Shown: positions 48,522 through 58,978 of the stretch, piece by piece | How the letters are laid out: each line of letters starts with the position of its first letter | Numbering within the stretch: the first letter of the stretch is position 1 | Source: Streptomyces ficellus | GTDB lineage: Bacteria > Actinomycetota > Actinomycetes > Streptomycetales > Streptomycetaceae | Reading direction: 5' to 3' | DNA length: 64,000 nt | Assembly: GCF_030406405.1 (NCBI RefSeq) | Contig: NZ_JAUEPL010000040.1 | Span: 1-64,000, forward strand | Translations under genes and position numbers: made by a program | Notes under the pieces: generated by a model | Databases searched by the model: none | Seen by the model: the letters and a program-made list of their open reading frames with translations, nothing else | Told to the model about the DNA's origin: nothing

Positions 48522-49229
48522 ATGCACATCGACAAGACCGACGAGCAGTCCCGGCCACGGCGGCGTGGCGCCCTCATCGCGCTGACCGCCGCCGTGGCCG
48601 CGGCCGCCGTCGCCGCCGGCCTCGCCCTCACCGGGGGCGAGGCCGGCTCGACCGGCTCCGGCAGTTCCGTCGCCCAGGTGTCCGCGAACGCGCCCGCCAA
48701 GGCCGCGACCGTACTCGACCGGCCCTTCACCAAGCCCGACCTCGTACTGACGGACACCAAGGGCCAGAAGTACGACCTCCGTGAGCGGACCAAGGGCAAG
48801 CCGACGCTGATCTTCTTCGGCTACACCCACTGCCCCGACGTCTGCCCGCTGACGATGAGCAACATCGGCATCGCCAAGAAGAAGCTCCCCAAGGCGGACC
48901 AGGACAAGCTCCAGGTCATCTTCATCACCACCGATCCGGACCGGGACACCCCCGCCGAGCTCGCCACATGGCTGCCCTCGGCCGGTGACCCGTCCTTCAC
49001 CGGCCTCACCGGCGACTTCTCGGCCATCCAGGCGGGCGCGCGACAGCTCGGCATCGGCATCGAGCCGCCGACGAAGGAGAAGGACGGCACGGTCGTCTCC
49101 ATGCACGGGGCGCGGGTGATCGCGTTCTCCCCGAAGACCGACGAGGGTTACGTCGTGTACGGCGAGGACACCACCTGGAAGGACTACGCCAAGGACCTCC
49201 CGAAGATCATCAAGGGGCAGAACCCGTGA
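48522..49229 (+). CDS. Sco1/SenC copper chaperone for cytochrome oxidase
   Basis: A 235-residue lipid- or membrane-anchored thioredoxin-fold protein. The N-terminal span is ALIALTAAVAAAAVAAGLAL. The copper site is CPDVCP in FFGYTHCPDVCPLTMSN plus His in VVSMHGARVI. Sco loads copper into the CuA centre of cytochrome c oxidase and, in Streptomyces lividans, affects development. Its last bases overlap the GTG of the PCu(A)C gene, so partner chaperones are co-translated. Start ATG at 48522 after GAGAAAG. Confidence 0.92.
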   Translation: MHIDKTDEQSRPRRRGALIALTAAVAAAAVAAGLALTGGEAGSTGSGSSVAQVSANAPAKAATVLDRPFTKPDLVLTDTKGQKYDLRERTKGKPTLIFFGYTHCPDVCPLTMSNIGIAKKKLPKADQDKLQVIFITTDPDRDTPAELATWLPSAGDPSFTGLTGDFSAIQAGARQLGIGIEPPTKEKDGTVVSMHGARVIAFSPKTDEGYVVYGEDTTWKDYAKDLPKIIKGQNP

Positions 49230-49747
49230 GCCGCCCCCGCACCGCCGGCACCTCCCTGGCCGCCACCATGGCCCTCGCGGGGGCCCTGGCGCTCGGCGGG
49301 TGCTCCTCCGGGGCCTCCGCCGGTTCCTCCGGCTCCGCCTCCGCCGACGAACCGGAGCTCACGGTCAGCGGCGCCTTCATGCCGCAGCCGGTGGGCGACA
49401 TGGCCGGCGGGTTCCTCACCGTCACCAACAAGGGCGGCGCGGCGGACACGCTCACGTCCGTCACCAGTCCGCTCTCCGACGACATCGGGCTCCACGAGTC
49501 GAAGAACCAGAAGATGCGGCAGGTCGCGTCCTTCGGCATCCCCGCCAACGGCGAACTGAAGCTCGAACGCGGCGGCAGCCACATCATGTTCATGAACATC
49601 AAGCGGAAGCCGAAGCAGGGCGACACGGTCGAGATCGAGCTGCACTTCCGGAAGTCGGACCCGGTGAAGGTGCGGCTCCCGGTCGAAGCGGCCACCCACA
49701 ACCCGGCCACCGAAGATCCGGCCACTGAAGATCCGGCCCACCACTAG
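49226..49747 (+). CDS. PCu(A)C copper chaperone (ECuC-like) lipoprotein
   Basis: A 173-residue lipoprotein: lipobox LALGGC near residue 30, then the PCu(A)C domain with copper ligands in LHESKNQKMRQ (His and Met) and GGSHIMFMNIKR (His and Met), matching the H(M)x10Mx21HxM pattern in layout. It hands Cu(I) to Sco or to oxidase. A short repeat-containing tail (NPATEDPATEDPAHH) ends it. GTG overlaps the Sco stop (GTGA). Confidence 0.9.
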   Translation: MSRPRTAGTSLAATMALAGALALGGCSSGASAGSSGSASADEPELTVSGAFMPQPVGDMAGGFLTVTNKGGAADTLTSVTSPLSDDIGLHESKNQKMRQVASFGIPANGELKLERGGSHIMFMNIKRKPKQGDTVEIELHFRKSDPVKVRLPVEAATHNPATEDPATEDPAHH

Positions 49748-49769
49748 CCAGTTGGGGGACTGACACACC

Positions 49770-51689
49770 ATGACGGCCACCACCGCCCCACGCTTCGGGC
49801 CCGCCCTCGCCCGGCTGCTGCTCGTCGCCGCGGCACTGCTCGGCGCGCTGTTCAGCAGCGCCGCGCCCGCGTCCGCGCACGCCGCGCTGACCGGGAGCGA
49901 CCCGAAGGACGGGGCGGTGGTCGCCACCGCGCCCAAGGGCGTCACGCTCACGTTCTCCGAGCAGGTCGCCATGGGCGACGACTCGATCCGCGTCCTGGAA
50001 CCGAGCGGCAAGCGCGCCGACACAGGAGAGCTGCGCGACCTGGGCGCCGGGTCGGTCGTCAGGTACGGCGTGACCCTGCACGCCGGGCTGCCGGACGGCA
50101 CGTACACCGTCGCGTGGCGCGCCATCTCCGCCGACAGCCACCCCATCTCCGGGGCGTTCACCTTCTCCATCGGCGCGCCGTCGGAGACGACCGTCGCGCT
50201 GCCGAAGCAGGAGGCGGGCGGCGGAGTCGTCGGGGTGCTGTACGGGATCGGGCGCTATGTCTCGTACGCCGGTTTCATCCTGCTGGTGGGTGGGGCGGCC
50301 TTCATCCTCGCCTGCTGGCCGCGCGGGGCGACCGTACGGCCGCTGCAACGGCTCGTCGTGCGCGGGTGGGTGGCGCTGACGGCGGCCACGCTGGCGCTGT
50401 TGCTGCTGCGCGCTCCGTACACCGCCGGTTCCGGGTCGCTCGGTGACGCCTTCGACCTCGGCGCGCTGGGCGAGGTGCTGGAGACCAAGACGGGCGCGGC
50501 GCTGGTCTCGCGGCTGCTGCTGCTCGGCGCGGCGGCGCTGTTCGTGGCCGTGCTCTTCGGCGCGTACACCAGGCGCGAGGGCGAAGGGGAGGGGGAGGCG
50601 GAGAAGAAGGACCTGACCTTCGGGCTCGCGATCGGCGGGACCGTCGTCGCAGCCGGGATCGCCGGTACGTGGGCGCTCTCCGAGCACGCCTCGGCCGGGC
50701 TCCAGCCGGGCATCGCGATGCCGGTCGACGTCCTGCACCTGCTGGCGATGGCCGCCTGGCTGGGCGGGCTGGCCGCGCTGCTGGTCGCCCTCCACCGGGA
50801 GCCGTCGATCGAGGCCACGGCGGTACGCCGGTTCTCGCGGCTCGCGTTCGGCTCCGTGGTGGTGCTGGCCGCGACCGGGATCTACCAGTCGTGGCGGCAG
50901 GTCGGCTCCTGGTCGGCGCTGACCGGCACGGAGTACGGGCGGCTGCTGCTGCTCAAGGTCGGGCTGGTGGTCGTGCTCGTCGGCGTGGCGTGGATCTCGC
51001 GGCGCTGGACGGAGCGGCTGGCGGAGACGGCCGCCGTGCCGGATGAGAAGGACGAGGACGAGCACGAGGACGCCGACGAGCCGGTCACCGTGCCCGACGA
51101 CGTACCGCGGGAGCGCGCCGCCCAGCTCGCCCGCCAGCAGGCCGCCCTCGCCACCGCCCGCGCCCGGCGCGTCCGCGACGCCGACCCGGGGCGGGCCGGA
51201 CTGCGCCGTTCCGTGCTCGCCGAGGCGGGCGTCGCGGTGGTGCTGCTCGCCGTGACGACCGTACTGACGACGACCGAGCCGGGCCGTACGGTCGAGGAGG
51301 CAGGCCGCGCGCAGGCCTCGTCGTCCTCGCCCGCCGTACCGGACCGGCCCATCGACCTCACGCTGCCCTTCGACACGGGCGGCGCCGCGAACGGCAAGGG
51401 GACGGTACGGCTCAGCCTCGCCCCGGGCCGCTCCGGCGCGAACGCGATGCATGTGTGGGTGAACGGTGCCAACGGGCGGCCCCTGGACGTACCCGAACTG
51501 AAGGTGTCCTTCACGCTCCAGGACAAGCAGATCGGGCCACTGCCCGTCACGCCGGACCGCGTCGCGGCCGGGCACTGGAGCTCGGAGGGCGTACAGATCC
51601 CGATGCCCGGCGAGTGGACGATCCGGGTGACCGTCCGCACCTCCGACATCGACCAGACCACCATCGACAAGAACGTGAAGATCGGCTGA
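49770..51689 (+). CDS. CopC-CopD fusion copper-resistance/uptake protein
   Basis: A 639-residue protein. A signal peptide ends SAHA so that the mature CopC domain begins with the copper-binding His (HAALTGSDPKDGAVVATAPK) and runs to about residue 125. The CopD part (about 140-420) has eight hydrophobic segments, with HEHASAG-type His residues in the loops (LSEHASAGLQPG). An acidic His linker, a last span (VLAEAGVAVVLLAVTTVLTT) and a C-terminal extracellular domain follow (FTLQDKQIGPLPVTPDRVAA). The fusion moves copper across the membrane, probably inward for cuproenzyme loading. Confidence 0.9.
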   Translation: MTATTAPRFGPALARLLLVAAALLGALFSSAAPASAHAALTGSDPKDGAVVATAPKGVTLTFSEQVAMGDDSIRVLEPSGKRADTGELRDLGAGSVVRYGVTLHAGLPDGTYTVAWRAISADSHPISGAFTFSIGAPSETTVALPKQEAGGGVVGVLYGIGRYVSYAGFILLVGGAAFILACWPRGATVRPLQRLVVRGWVALTAATLALLLLRAPYTAGSGSLGDAFDLGALGEVLETKTGAALVSRLLLLGAAALFVAVLFGAYTRREGEGEGEAEKKDLTFGLAIGGTVVAAGIAGTWALSEHASAGLQPGIAMPVDVLHLLAMAAWLGGLAALLVALHREPSIEATAVRRFSRLAFGSVVVLAATGIYQSWRQVGSWSALTGTEYGRLLLLKVGLVVVLVGVAWISRRWTERLAETAAVPDEKDEDEHEDADEPVTVPDDVPRERAAQLARQQAALATARARRVRDADPGRAGLRRSVLAEAGVAVVLLAVTTVLTTTEPGRTVEEAGRAQASSSSPAVPDRPIDLTLPFDTGGAANGKGTVRLSLAPGRSGANAMHVWVNGANGRPLDVPELKVSFTLQDKQIGPLPVTPDRVAAGHWSSEGVQIPMPGEWTIRVTVRTSDIDQTTIDKNVKIG

Positions 51690-51691
51690 CC

Positions 51692-52927
51692 GTGAACGAC
51701 CACGTGGACATCTCCCGGCGACGGCTGCTGGGCACCATGGGCGCGGCCGGCGCGACCGGGCTGGTGCTCGGCGCGGCCGGTGGCGCCACGACGTACGCCG
51801 CCACCGCCGCAGGCCCCGGTACGGCCCTGTCGACGGTCGGCTCGACCGGCGTGCCCTTCCACGGCCCGCACCAGGCGGGGATCACCCAGCCGTTGCAGGC
51901 GCGCGGCCACCTGGTCGCCTTCGACCTGGCCCCGGGGGCCGGGCGCAAGGAGGCCGCCGCGCTGATGCGCCGCTGGTCGGCGGCTGCCGAGCTGCTGATG
52001 GCCGGGAAGCCGGTGGGCGAGGCGGACAGCGGGGTGGCCCTGGACGCGGGCCCGTGCTCGCTGACCGTCACCTTCGGCTTCGGCGCGTCCTTCTTCGGCC
52101 GTACGGGGCTGGAGGCGCGGCGGCCGGTGGAGCTGGACCCGCTGCCCGCCTTCTCCTCCGACCGGCTCGACCCCGCCCGCTCGAACGGCGACCTGTGGGT
52201 GCAGATCGGCGCGGACGACGCGCTGGTCGCCTTCCACGCCCTGCGCACGATCCAGAAGGAAGCGGGCCTGGCTGCGAAGGTGCGCTGGCAGATGAACGGC
52301 TTCAACCGTTCGCCGGGCGCCACCGCACACCCGATGACCGCCCGCAACCTGATGGGCCAGGTCGACGGCACCGGCAACCCGAAGCCGTCCGACCCGGACT
52401 TCGACCAGCGGATCTTCGTCCCGGCGGGCGGGACGCAGCCGTGGATGGCGGGCGGCTCGTACGCCGTCGTCCGTCGTATCCGGATGCTGCTGGACGACTG
52501 GGAGAAGCTGCCGCCGGCCCGGCAGGAGCAGGTCATCGGGCGGCGGAAGGCCGATGGCGCACCGCTGACGGGCGGGACGGAGACCACGGAGATGGACCTG
52601 GACAAGACCGGTCCAAATGGGCGGCTGGTCATCCCCGACAACGCGCACGCCCGCATCTCGGCGCCCGAGCAGAACGGCGGGGCGGCGATGCTGCGGCGCC
52701 CGTTCTCCTTCCACGACGGGATCGGCCCGGACGGGACGCCGGACGCGGGGCTGCTGTTCATCGCCTGGCAGGCCGATCCGCTCACGGGCTTCGTCCCGGT
52801 GCAGCGGAAGCTGGACCGGGGGGACGCGCTGTCGCCGTTCATCCGGCACGAGGCGAGCGGCCTGTTCGCCGTGCCGGGCGGACCGGCGGAGGGCGAATAC
52901 GTGGGCCAGCGGCTTCTGGAGTCATAA
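51692..52927 (+). CDS. dtpA: Dyp-type heme peroxidase, Tat-exported (DtpA-like)
   Basis: A 411-residue peroxidase with a twin-arginine signal (ISRRRLLGTMGAAGATGLVL). The GxxDG motif appears as GQVDGTGNPKPSD; the proximal heme His lies in FIRHEASGLFAVPGG or nearby, with GGSYAVVRRIRM before it. In Streptomyces lividans DtpA accompanies Sco and ECuC in the same operon and supports copper delivery to GlxA during development; gene order here is the same. GTG start three bases after the CopCD stop, so co-transcribed. Confidence 0.88.
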   Translation: MNDHVDISRRRLLGTMGAAGATGLVLGAAGGATTYAATAAGPGTALSTVGSTGVPFHGPHQAGITQPLQARGHLVAFDLAPGAGRKEAAALMRRWSAAAELLMAGKPVGEADSGVALDAGPCSLTVTFGFGASFFGRTGLEARRPVELDPLPAFSSDRLDPARSNGDLWVQIGADDALVAFHALRTIQKEAGLAAKVRWQMNGFNRSPGATAHPMTARNLMGQVDGTGNPKPSDPDFDQRIFVPAGGTQPWMAGGSYAVVRRIRMLLDDWEKLPPARQEQVIGRRKADGAPLTGGTETTEMDLDKTGPNGRLVIPDNAHARISAPEQNGGAAMLRRPFSFHDGIGPDGTPDAGLLFIAWQADPLTGFVPVQRKLDRGDALSPFIRHEASGLFAVPGGPAEGEYVGQRLLES

Positions 52928-52961
52928 CGTCCCGAGCCGCGACCTCCCGAGGAGCATTAGG

Positions 52962-53906
52962 GTGACCGGTATGTCGGCCACGCGCTATACGTATCTCGGT
53001 CCCGAAGGCACCTTCACCGAAGCCGCCCTCCGTACGCTCCCGGAAGCGGCCACGCGGGAACTCGTGCCGATGGTGTCCGTGCCGGCGGCTCTGGACGCCG
53101 TACGCAACGGGGAGGCCGCCGCCGCTCTCGTACCGATCGAGAACTCGGTGGAGGGCGGTGTCACCGCGACCCTCGACGAGCTGGCGTCCGGCCGGCCGCT
53201 GATGATCTACCGCGAGGTGCTGCTGCCCATCGCGTTCGCGCTGCTGGTGCGGCCCGGCACGAAACTGTCGGACATCAAGACCGTCACCGGGCACCCGGTC
53301 GCCCAGCCGCAGGTGCGCAACTGGCTGCGGGCGCATCTGCCCGAGGCGGTGTGGGAGTCGGCCGCGTCGAACGCGGACGGCGCGCGGCTGGTGCAGGAGG
53401 GGCGGTTCGACGCGGCTTTCGCGGGCGAGTTCGCGGCGGCGACGTACGGCCTGGAGGCGCTGGTCACCGACATCCACGACGCCGAGAACGCCGAGACCCG
53501 CTTCGTGCTGGTCGGCCGCCCGGCCCGGCCCGCCGCCCCGACGGGTGCGGACAAGACGTCGGTCGTCATCTGGCAGCGCGAGGACCATCCGGGTGCGCTG
53601 CTGGAGCTGCTCCAGGAGTTCGCCGCCCGGGGCGTGAACCTGATGCTGCTCCAGTCGCGGCCGACCGGTGCGGGGATCGGCAACTACTGCTTCGCCATCG
53701 ACGCCGAGGGCCATATCTCCGACCGGCGGGTGGGCGAGGCCCTGATGGGCCTGAAGCGGATCTGCGCGAACGTGCGCTTCCTCGGGTCCTACCCCCGCGC
53801 GGGTGTGGCGGCCGAGGACGTGCGGCCGGTGCGGCCCGGGACGTCGGACGCGGACTTCACGGCGGCATCGGACTGGCTGGCGCGCTGCCAGGACGGCCGG
53901 GCCTGA
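52962..53906 (+). CDS. pheA: Prephenate dehydratase
   Basis: A 314-residue enzyme that converts prephenate to phenylpyruvate in phenylalanine synthesis. The catalytic domain has YLGPEGTFTEAAL at its start, ALVPIENSVEGGV, and NADGARLVQEGRFDAAFAGE. The regulatory ACT domain follows (DHPGALLELLQEFAARGVNL, ESRP-like LLQSRPTGAGIGNYCFAID), which binds phenylalanine for feedback control. AGGAG fits the GTG at 52962; an ATG nine bases later gives MSATRYTYLG and is the alternative. Confidence 0.93.
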   Translation: MTGMSATRYTYLGPEGTFTEAALRTLPEAATRELVPMVSVPAALDAVRNGEAAAALVPIENSVEGGVTATLDELASGRPLMIYREVLLPIAFALLVRPGTKLSDIKTVTGHPVAQPQVRNWLRAHLPEAVWESAASNADGARLVQEGRFDAAFAGEFAAATYGLEALVTDIHDAENAETRFVLVGRPARPAAPTGADKTSVVIWQREDHPGALLELLQEFAARGVNLMLLQSRPTGAGIGNYCFAIDAEGHISDRRVGEALMGLKRICANVRFLGSYPRAGVAAEDVRPVRPGTSDADFTAASDWLARCQDGRA

Positions 53907-54430
53907 CGGGTCCGTTGCCGCTCGCCGGTCCGCTGCACCGCTGCACCGCTGCACCCGCTGCACCCGCTGCCCACAGAAGTTATCCACAGGGAGGCTTCTC
54001 GACCTGGGGACAAGTCGACAACACAAGCAGGCGAGGTCGAGACGAAGTCGACAAATCGCCGCAGGCACCCCAGCGGGGCGCACAGTGCGGCACGTCGGCC
54101 GCGTCACCTCAATTCCATTGATCACCACTTTAGAGCAGGAATTCCCACCCAAATGAGTGCTCGGGCAGGGTTTGATCACGGAATCCAGGGCATCCGGAAG
54201 GGCTTTTGGGGAGTTTCCGGATGATCAATTCCGCAGTCCACAGATCTTCCGCACAGCCTGTGGATAACACAGGAGACCTGTCGATATCTGTGGACAACCC
54301 TCTGGCGGCCGGGGCATTTGATCAATTTGTCCCGACCCAAGAATTCCCACTGATTCCGACAATTCGGTCAAAGTGACACGCGTGACATATCGGCTGGGTC
54401 GGCGTCGGCACGCACCGGTAGCCTGGTGGG
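53907..54430. promoter_or_regulatory. Intergenic region with DnaA-box cluster
   Basis: 524 gene-free bases before serS, more AT-rich than the flanks. Perfect DnaA boxes are TTATCCACA at 53980-53988, its complement TGTGGATAA at 54259-54267 and TGTGGACAA at 54289-54297, plus a one-off TGGGGACAA near 54004. Tandem GCACCGCT/GCACCCGCT repeats (53935-53971) precede them. It may titrate DnaA or control serS. Confidence 0.6.
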
Positions 54431-55708
54431 GTGATTGACCTTCGCCTGCTCCGTGAGGACCCCGACCGTGTTCGCGCCTCCCAGCGCGCCCGTGGAGAGG
54501 ACGTCGCCCTCGTCGACGCCCTGCTCTCCGCCGACGAACGGCGCAGGTCGTCCGGCGTCCGCTTCGACGAACTCCGCTCCGAGCAGAAGGCGCTCGGCAA
54601 GCTGATCCCCAAGGCCTCGCCCGAGGAGCGCGCCGAGCTCCTGCAGAAGGCCGAGCAGCTCAAGACCGACGTCAAGGCGGCGGAGGCCGAGCAGAACGAG
54701 GCCGACGAGGAGACCCGGCGGCTGCTGCTCCAGCTCGGCAACCTCGTCCACCCCGACGTCCCGGTCGGCGGCGAGGAGGACTTCGTCGTCCTGGAGACGC
54801 ACGGCACCATCCGCGACTTCGGCGCCGAGGGCTTCCAGCCCAAGGACCACCTGGAGCTCGGCGAGGCGCTGGGCGCCATCGACGTCGAGCGCGGCGCCAA
54901 GGTCTCCGGCTCGCGCTTCTACTACCTGACGGGCGTCGGCGCGCTGCTGGAGCTCGCGCTCGTCAACGCGGCCATCGCACAGGCCACGGAGGCCGGGTTC
55001 ATCCCGATGCTCACGCCCGCGCTGGTCCGGCCGCGCGCCATGGAGGGCACCGGCTTCCTCGGCCAGGCCGCCGAGAACGTGTACCACCTGGAGAAGGACG
55101 ACTACTACCTCGTCGGTACGTCCGAGGTGCCGCTGGCCGCTTACCACATGGACGAGATCCTCGACGCGGACAAGCTGCCGCTGCGGTACGCGGGCTTCTC
55201 GCCGTGCTTCCGCCGCGAGGCCGGCACGTACGGCAAGGACACGCGCGGCATCTTCCGCGTCCACCAGTTCGACAAGGTGGAGATGTTCTCGTACGTCGCC
55301 CCCGAGGACGCCGAGGCCGAGCACAAGCGGCTCCTGGAGTGGGAGAAGCAGTGGCTGACGTCGCTGGAGCTGCCGTTCCAGGTGATCGACGTGGCGACCG
55401 GTGACCTGGGCGCCTCGGCGTCGCGGAAGTACGACTGCGAGGCGTGGATCCCGACGCAGGGCAAGTACCGCGAGCTGACGTCCGCCTCCAACTGCGACAG
55501 CTTCCAGGCGCGGCGGCTGGCCGTGCGCATGCGCGAGGGCAAGAAGGTACAGCCGCTCGCCACGCTGAACGGCACGCTGTGCGCCGTGCCGCGCACGATC
55601 GTCGCCCTGCTGGAGAACCACCAGCTCGCGGACGGCTCGGTGCGGGTCCCGGAGATCCTCCGCCCGTACCTCGGCGGCCGCGAGGTGCTGGAGCCGGTCT
55701 CCACGTGA
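54431..55708 (+). CDS. serS: Seryl-tRNA synthetase
   Basis: A 425-residue class II synthetase: N-terminal coiled-coil arm (residues about 30-100, ERAELLQKAEQLKTDVKAAE), then motif 2 region (GFSPCFRREAGTYGKDTRGI) and motif 3 (NGTLCAVPRTIVALLENHQL), with the Ser-binding TSEVPLAAYH. It charges tRNA-Ser, including the tRNA-Ser(UGA) used as the element target here. GTG start with no clear ribosome site, possibly a leaderless transcript. Its TGA overlaps the start of the HAD gene. Confidence 0.95.
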   Translation: MIDLRLLREDPDRVRASQRARGEDVALVDALLSADERRRSSGVRFDELRSEQKALGKLIPKASPEERAELLQKAEQLKTDVKAAEAEQNEADEETRRLLLQLGNLVHPDVPVGGEEDFVVLETHGTIRDFGAEGFQPKDHLELGEALGAIDVERGAKVSGSRFYYLTGVGALLELALVNAAIAQATEAGFIPMLTPALVRPRAMEGTGFLGQAAENVYHLEKDDYYLVGTSEVPLAAYHMDEILDADKLPLRYAGFSPCFRREAGTYGKDTRGIFRVHQFDKVEMFSYVAPEDAEAEHKRLLEWEKQWLTSLELPFQVIDVATGDLGASASRKYDCEAWIPTQGKYRELTSASNCDSFQARRLAVRMREGKKVQPLATLNGTLCAVPRTIVALLENHQLADGSVRVPEILRPYLGGREVLEPVST

Positions 55709-56511
55709 CCTCGTTCCCCTACAAGCTGATCGCGACCGACCTGGACGGGACGCTGCTGCGCTCCGACGAGACGGTCTCGCAGCGCACGCGTGACGCGCTC
55801 GCCGCCGCGACGGCGGCGGGCGCCGCGCACATCGTGGTCACCGGCCGCGCCGTCCCCTGGACCCGCCACATCCTCGACGACCTCGGGTACGACGGCCTCG
55901 CCGTCTGCGGGCAGGGCGCGCAGGTCTACCACGCGGGCGAGCACCGGCTGCTGACGTCCGTGACGCTGGACCGGCAACTGGCCGGGCTGGCCCTGTCGAA
56001 GATCGAGGCGGAGGTGGGCCCGCTGGCCATCGCCGCGAGCCGCGACGGCCTCGACGGTGACGTCCTGGTCGGCCCCGGTTACCACGTCCAGGAGGGCCCG
56101 CTGCCGTTCCTGCCCTTCGAGAACCCGGCCGACCTGTGGTCCGCCCCGCTCAACAAGGTCTACATCCAGCACCCGGACCTGGACGACGACACCCTGGCGC
56201 GCGTCGCTCGCGAGACGGTCGGCAACCTGGTGGACGTGGTCATGGCCGGCGCGGGCGTCGTCGAGATCCTCCCGCTGGGCCTGAGCAAGGCGACGGGCCT
56301 GTCGCTGGCGGCCCGCCGGCTGGGCGTCAGGTCGACGGAGACGATCGCGTTCGGCGACATGCCGAACGACATCCCGATGTTCGCCTGGGCGGCGCACGGC
56401 GTGGCGATGGCCAACGCCCATGAGGCCCTGAAGGCCGTCGCCCACGAGATCACGGCCTCCAACGAGTCGGACGGCATCGCGGTGGTCCTGGAGCAGTTGC
56501 TGAGCGCCTGA
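55705..56511 (+). CDS. HAD-superfamily (Cof-type) phosphatase
   Basis: A 268-residue protein of HAD class IIB: motif I LIATDLDGTLLRS (Asp nucleophile), motif II HIVVTGRAVPW, motif III Lys in LPLGLSKATGLS, motif IV TIAFGDMPNDIPMFAWA. The cap domain lies between. Cof-like enzymes dephosphorylate sugar phosphates and cofactors in the cytoplasm. It begins at a GTG in the serS stop, a coupling preserved in many Streptomyces genomes. Substrate unknown. Confidence 0.9.
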   Translation: MTSFPYKLIATDLDGTLLRSDETVSQRTRDALAAATAAGAAHIVVTGRAVPWTRHILDDLGYDGLAVCGQGAQVYHAGEHRLLTSVTLDRQLAGLALSKIEAEVGPLAIAASRDGLDGDVLVGPGYHVQEGPLPFLPFENPADLWSAPLNKVYIQHPDLDDDTLARVARETVGNLVDVVMAGAGVVEILPLGLSKATGLSLAARRLGVRSTETIAFGDMPNDIPMFAWAAHGVAMANAHEALKAVAHEITASNESDGIAVVLEQLLSA

Positions 56512-56635
56512 TCCCACGGCCCCGTCGTCGGCACCCGGGGCGGCCCGCGCGTAGGGAAACGCGCGCTCGAAGCGGCCGTCCCCGGGCACCTGGCCCCCGT
56601 GTGTGCGCTGCCCGACCAATGTGCCCGGCACGCAC

Positions 56636-56671
56636 GGCGCGGCGCCACCGAATTAACCGTGACGCCGCGCC
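56636..56671. terminator. Bidirectional terminator between the HAD and lpdA genes
   Basis: GGCGCGGCGCCAC pairs with GTGACGCCGCGCC (one mismatch), loop CGAATTAACC, between two converging genes. Confidence 0.6.
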
Positions 56672-56682
56672 ATCGACTCCGT

Positions 56683-56711
56683 ACCGCTGTACCGCTGTAC
56701 CGCTGTACCGC
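56683..56711. repeat. GTACCGCT tandem repeat
   Basis: Four head-to-tail copies of an 8-base unit (GTACCGCT) directly before the lpdA stop codon complement. Likely slippage. Confidence 0.75.
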
Positions 56712-58115
<1,404 letters not shown>

Positions 58116-58229
58116 GGCGTGCTCCCCAGTGTGTGAGTGCGGTGAGTGCGGGTGGTGCGGACGTCCGTGCCCACAGTAATCCGGCGGGCAAGTTGTAGGA
58201 TGACCGGGCAAGTGGCGAACGGAGTAACG

Positions 58230-58907
58230 ATGATGGCGCTGAAGGCAGCGGGCCGGACCTCCCTGGTGGACGCCGTCGTCGAGCAGCTGCGCGGCCAGCT
58301 CACCGGTGGTGAGTGGATGGTCGGGGACCGCATCCCCACCGAGCACGAGCTCGCCGAGCAGCTCGGTGTCGGCCGCAACACCGTCCGCGAAGCGGTCCGC
58401 GTCCTCGTCCACGCCGGCCTCCTGGAGTCCCGGCAGGGCAACGGCACGTTCGTCCGCTCCACCGCCGACCCCGCCGCCGTGCTGCGCACCGTGCGGGCCG
58501 CCGGCGCGCTGGACGTACTGGAACTGCGCGCGGCCCTGGAGACGGAGGCCGCGCGGCTGGCGGCGGTACGGCGGGACACCCACGACCTGCTGCGGCTGCG
58601 CGCCGCGATGACCACGCTGCGCGAGGAGGGCGACCGGTCGGCCGACGCGGACCTGGCCTTCCACCGGGCGGTGGTCGAGGCCACGCACAACGCCGCCTTC
58701 GCCGAGGTGTACCGGTTCTTCTCGGCGCAGGTGCACGAGAGCCTCGTCGAGGCGCTGGGCGACCACCGGATGCCGGCGATCGACCTGGACCTGCACCAGG
58801 CGCTGGTCGTAGCCATCGAGGCGGGCGACGCGAACGCGGCCGTAGACGCGGCGCGGGAGTTGCTGCGCGCTCCGATGGAGACGGTCAGGGCGATCGTCGG
58901 CCGCTGA
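58230..58907 (+). CDS. FadR/FCD-family GntR regulator
   Basis: A 225-residue regulator: winged helix (LVDAVVEQLRGQLTGGEWMV, IPTEHELAEQLGVGRNTVRE, ARVLVHAG.. LESRQGNGTFV) and an FCD ligand domain (ELRAALETEAARLAAVRRDT, ADLAFHRAVVEATHNAAFAE, metal-binding His) that binds carboxylates. GGAG seven bases before the ATG at 58230 sets the start. It is followed by an MFS transporter gene with a perfect palindrome between, so it probably controls transport of its own ligand. Confidence 0.88.
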   Translation: MMALKAAGRTSLVDAVVEQLRGQLTGGEWMVGDRIPTEHELAEQLGVGRNTVREAVRVLVHAGLLESRQGNGTFVRSTADPAAVLRTVRAAGALDVLELRAALETEAARLAAVRRDTHDLLRLRAAMTTLREEGDRSADADLAFHRAVVEATHNAAFAEVYRFFSAQVHESLVEALGDHRMPAIDLDLHQALVVAIEAGDANAAVDAARELLRAPMETVRAIVGR

Positions 58908-58915
58908 ATCCCCCT

Positions 58916-58929
58916 CCTCTGTACAGAGG
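58916..58929. promoter_or_regulatory. Operator palindrome before the MFS gene
   Basis: CCTCTGTACAGAGG, perfect 14-base palindrome, followed at 58934-58945 by the related CTCTCCAGAGAG. The position just upstream of the transporter start fits a FadR-type binding site. Confidence 0.6.
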
Positions 58930-58978
58930 TCTCCCTCTCCAGAGAGCTTCTACGTTGACGTTGAGAAAGGTGCTTGTC

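Noticed and set aside
49599..51575. 658-codon open frame opposite CopCD
   Set aside because: Arg/Gly/Asp-rich shadow caused by high GC; the plus strand has clear CopC and CopD domains.
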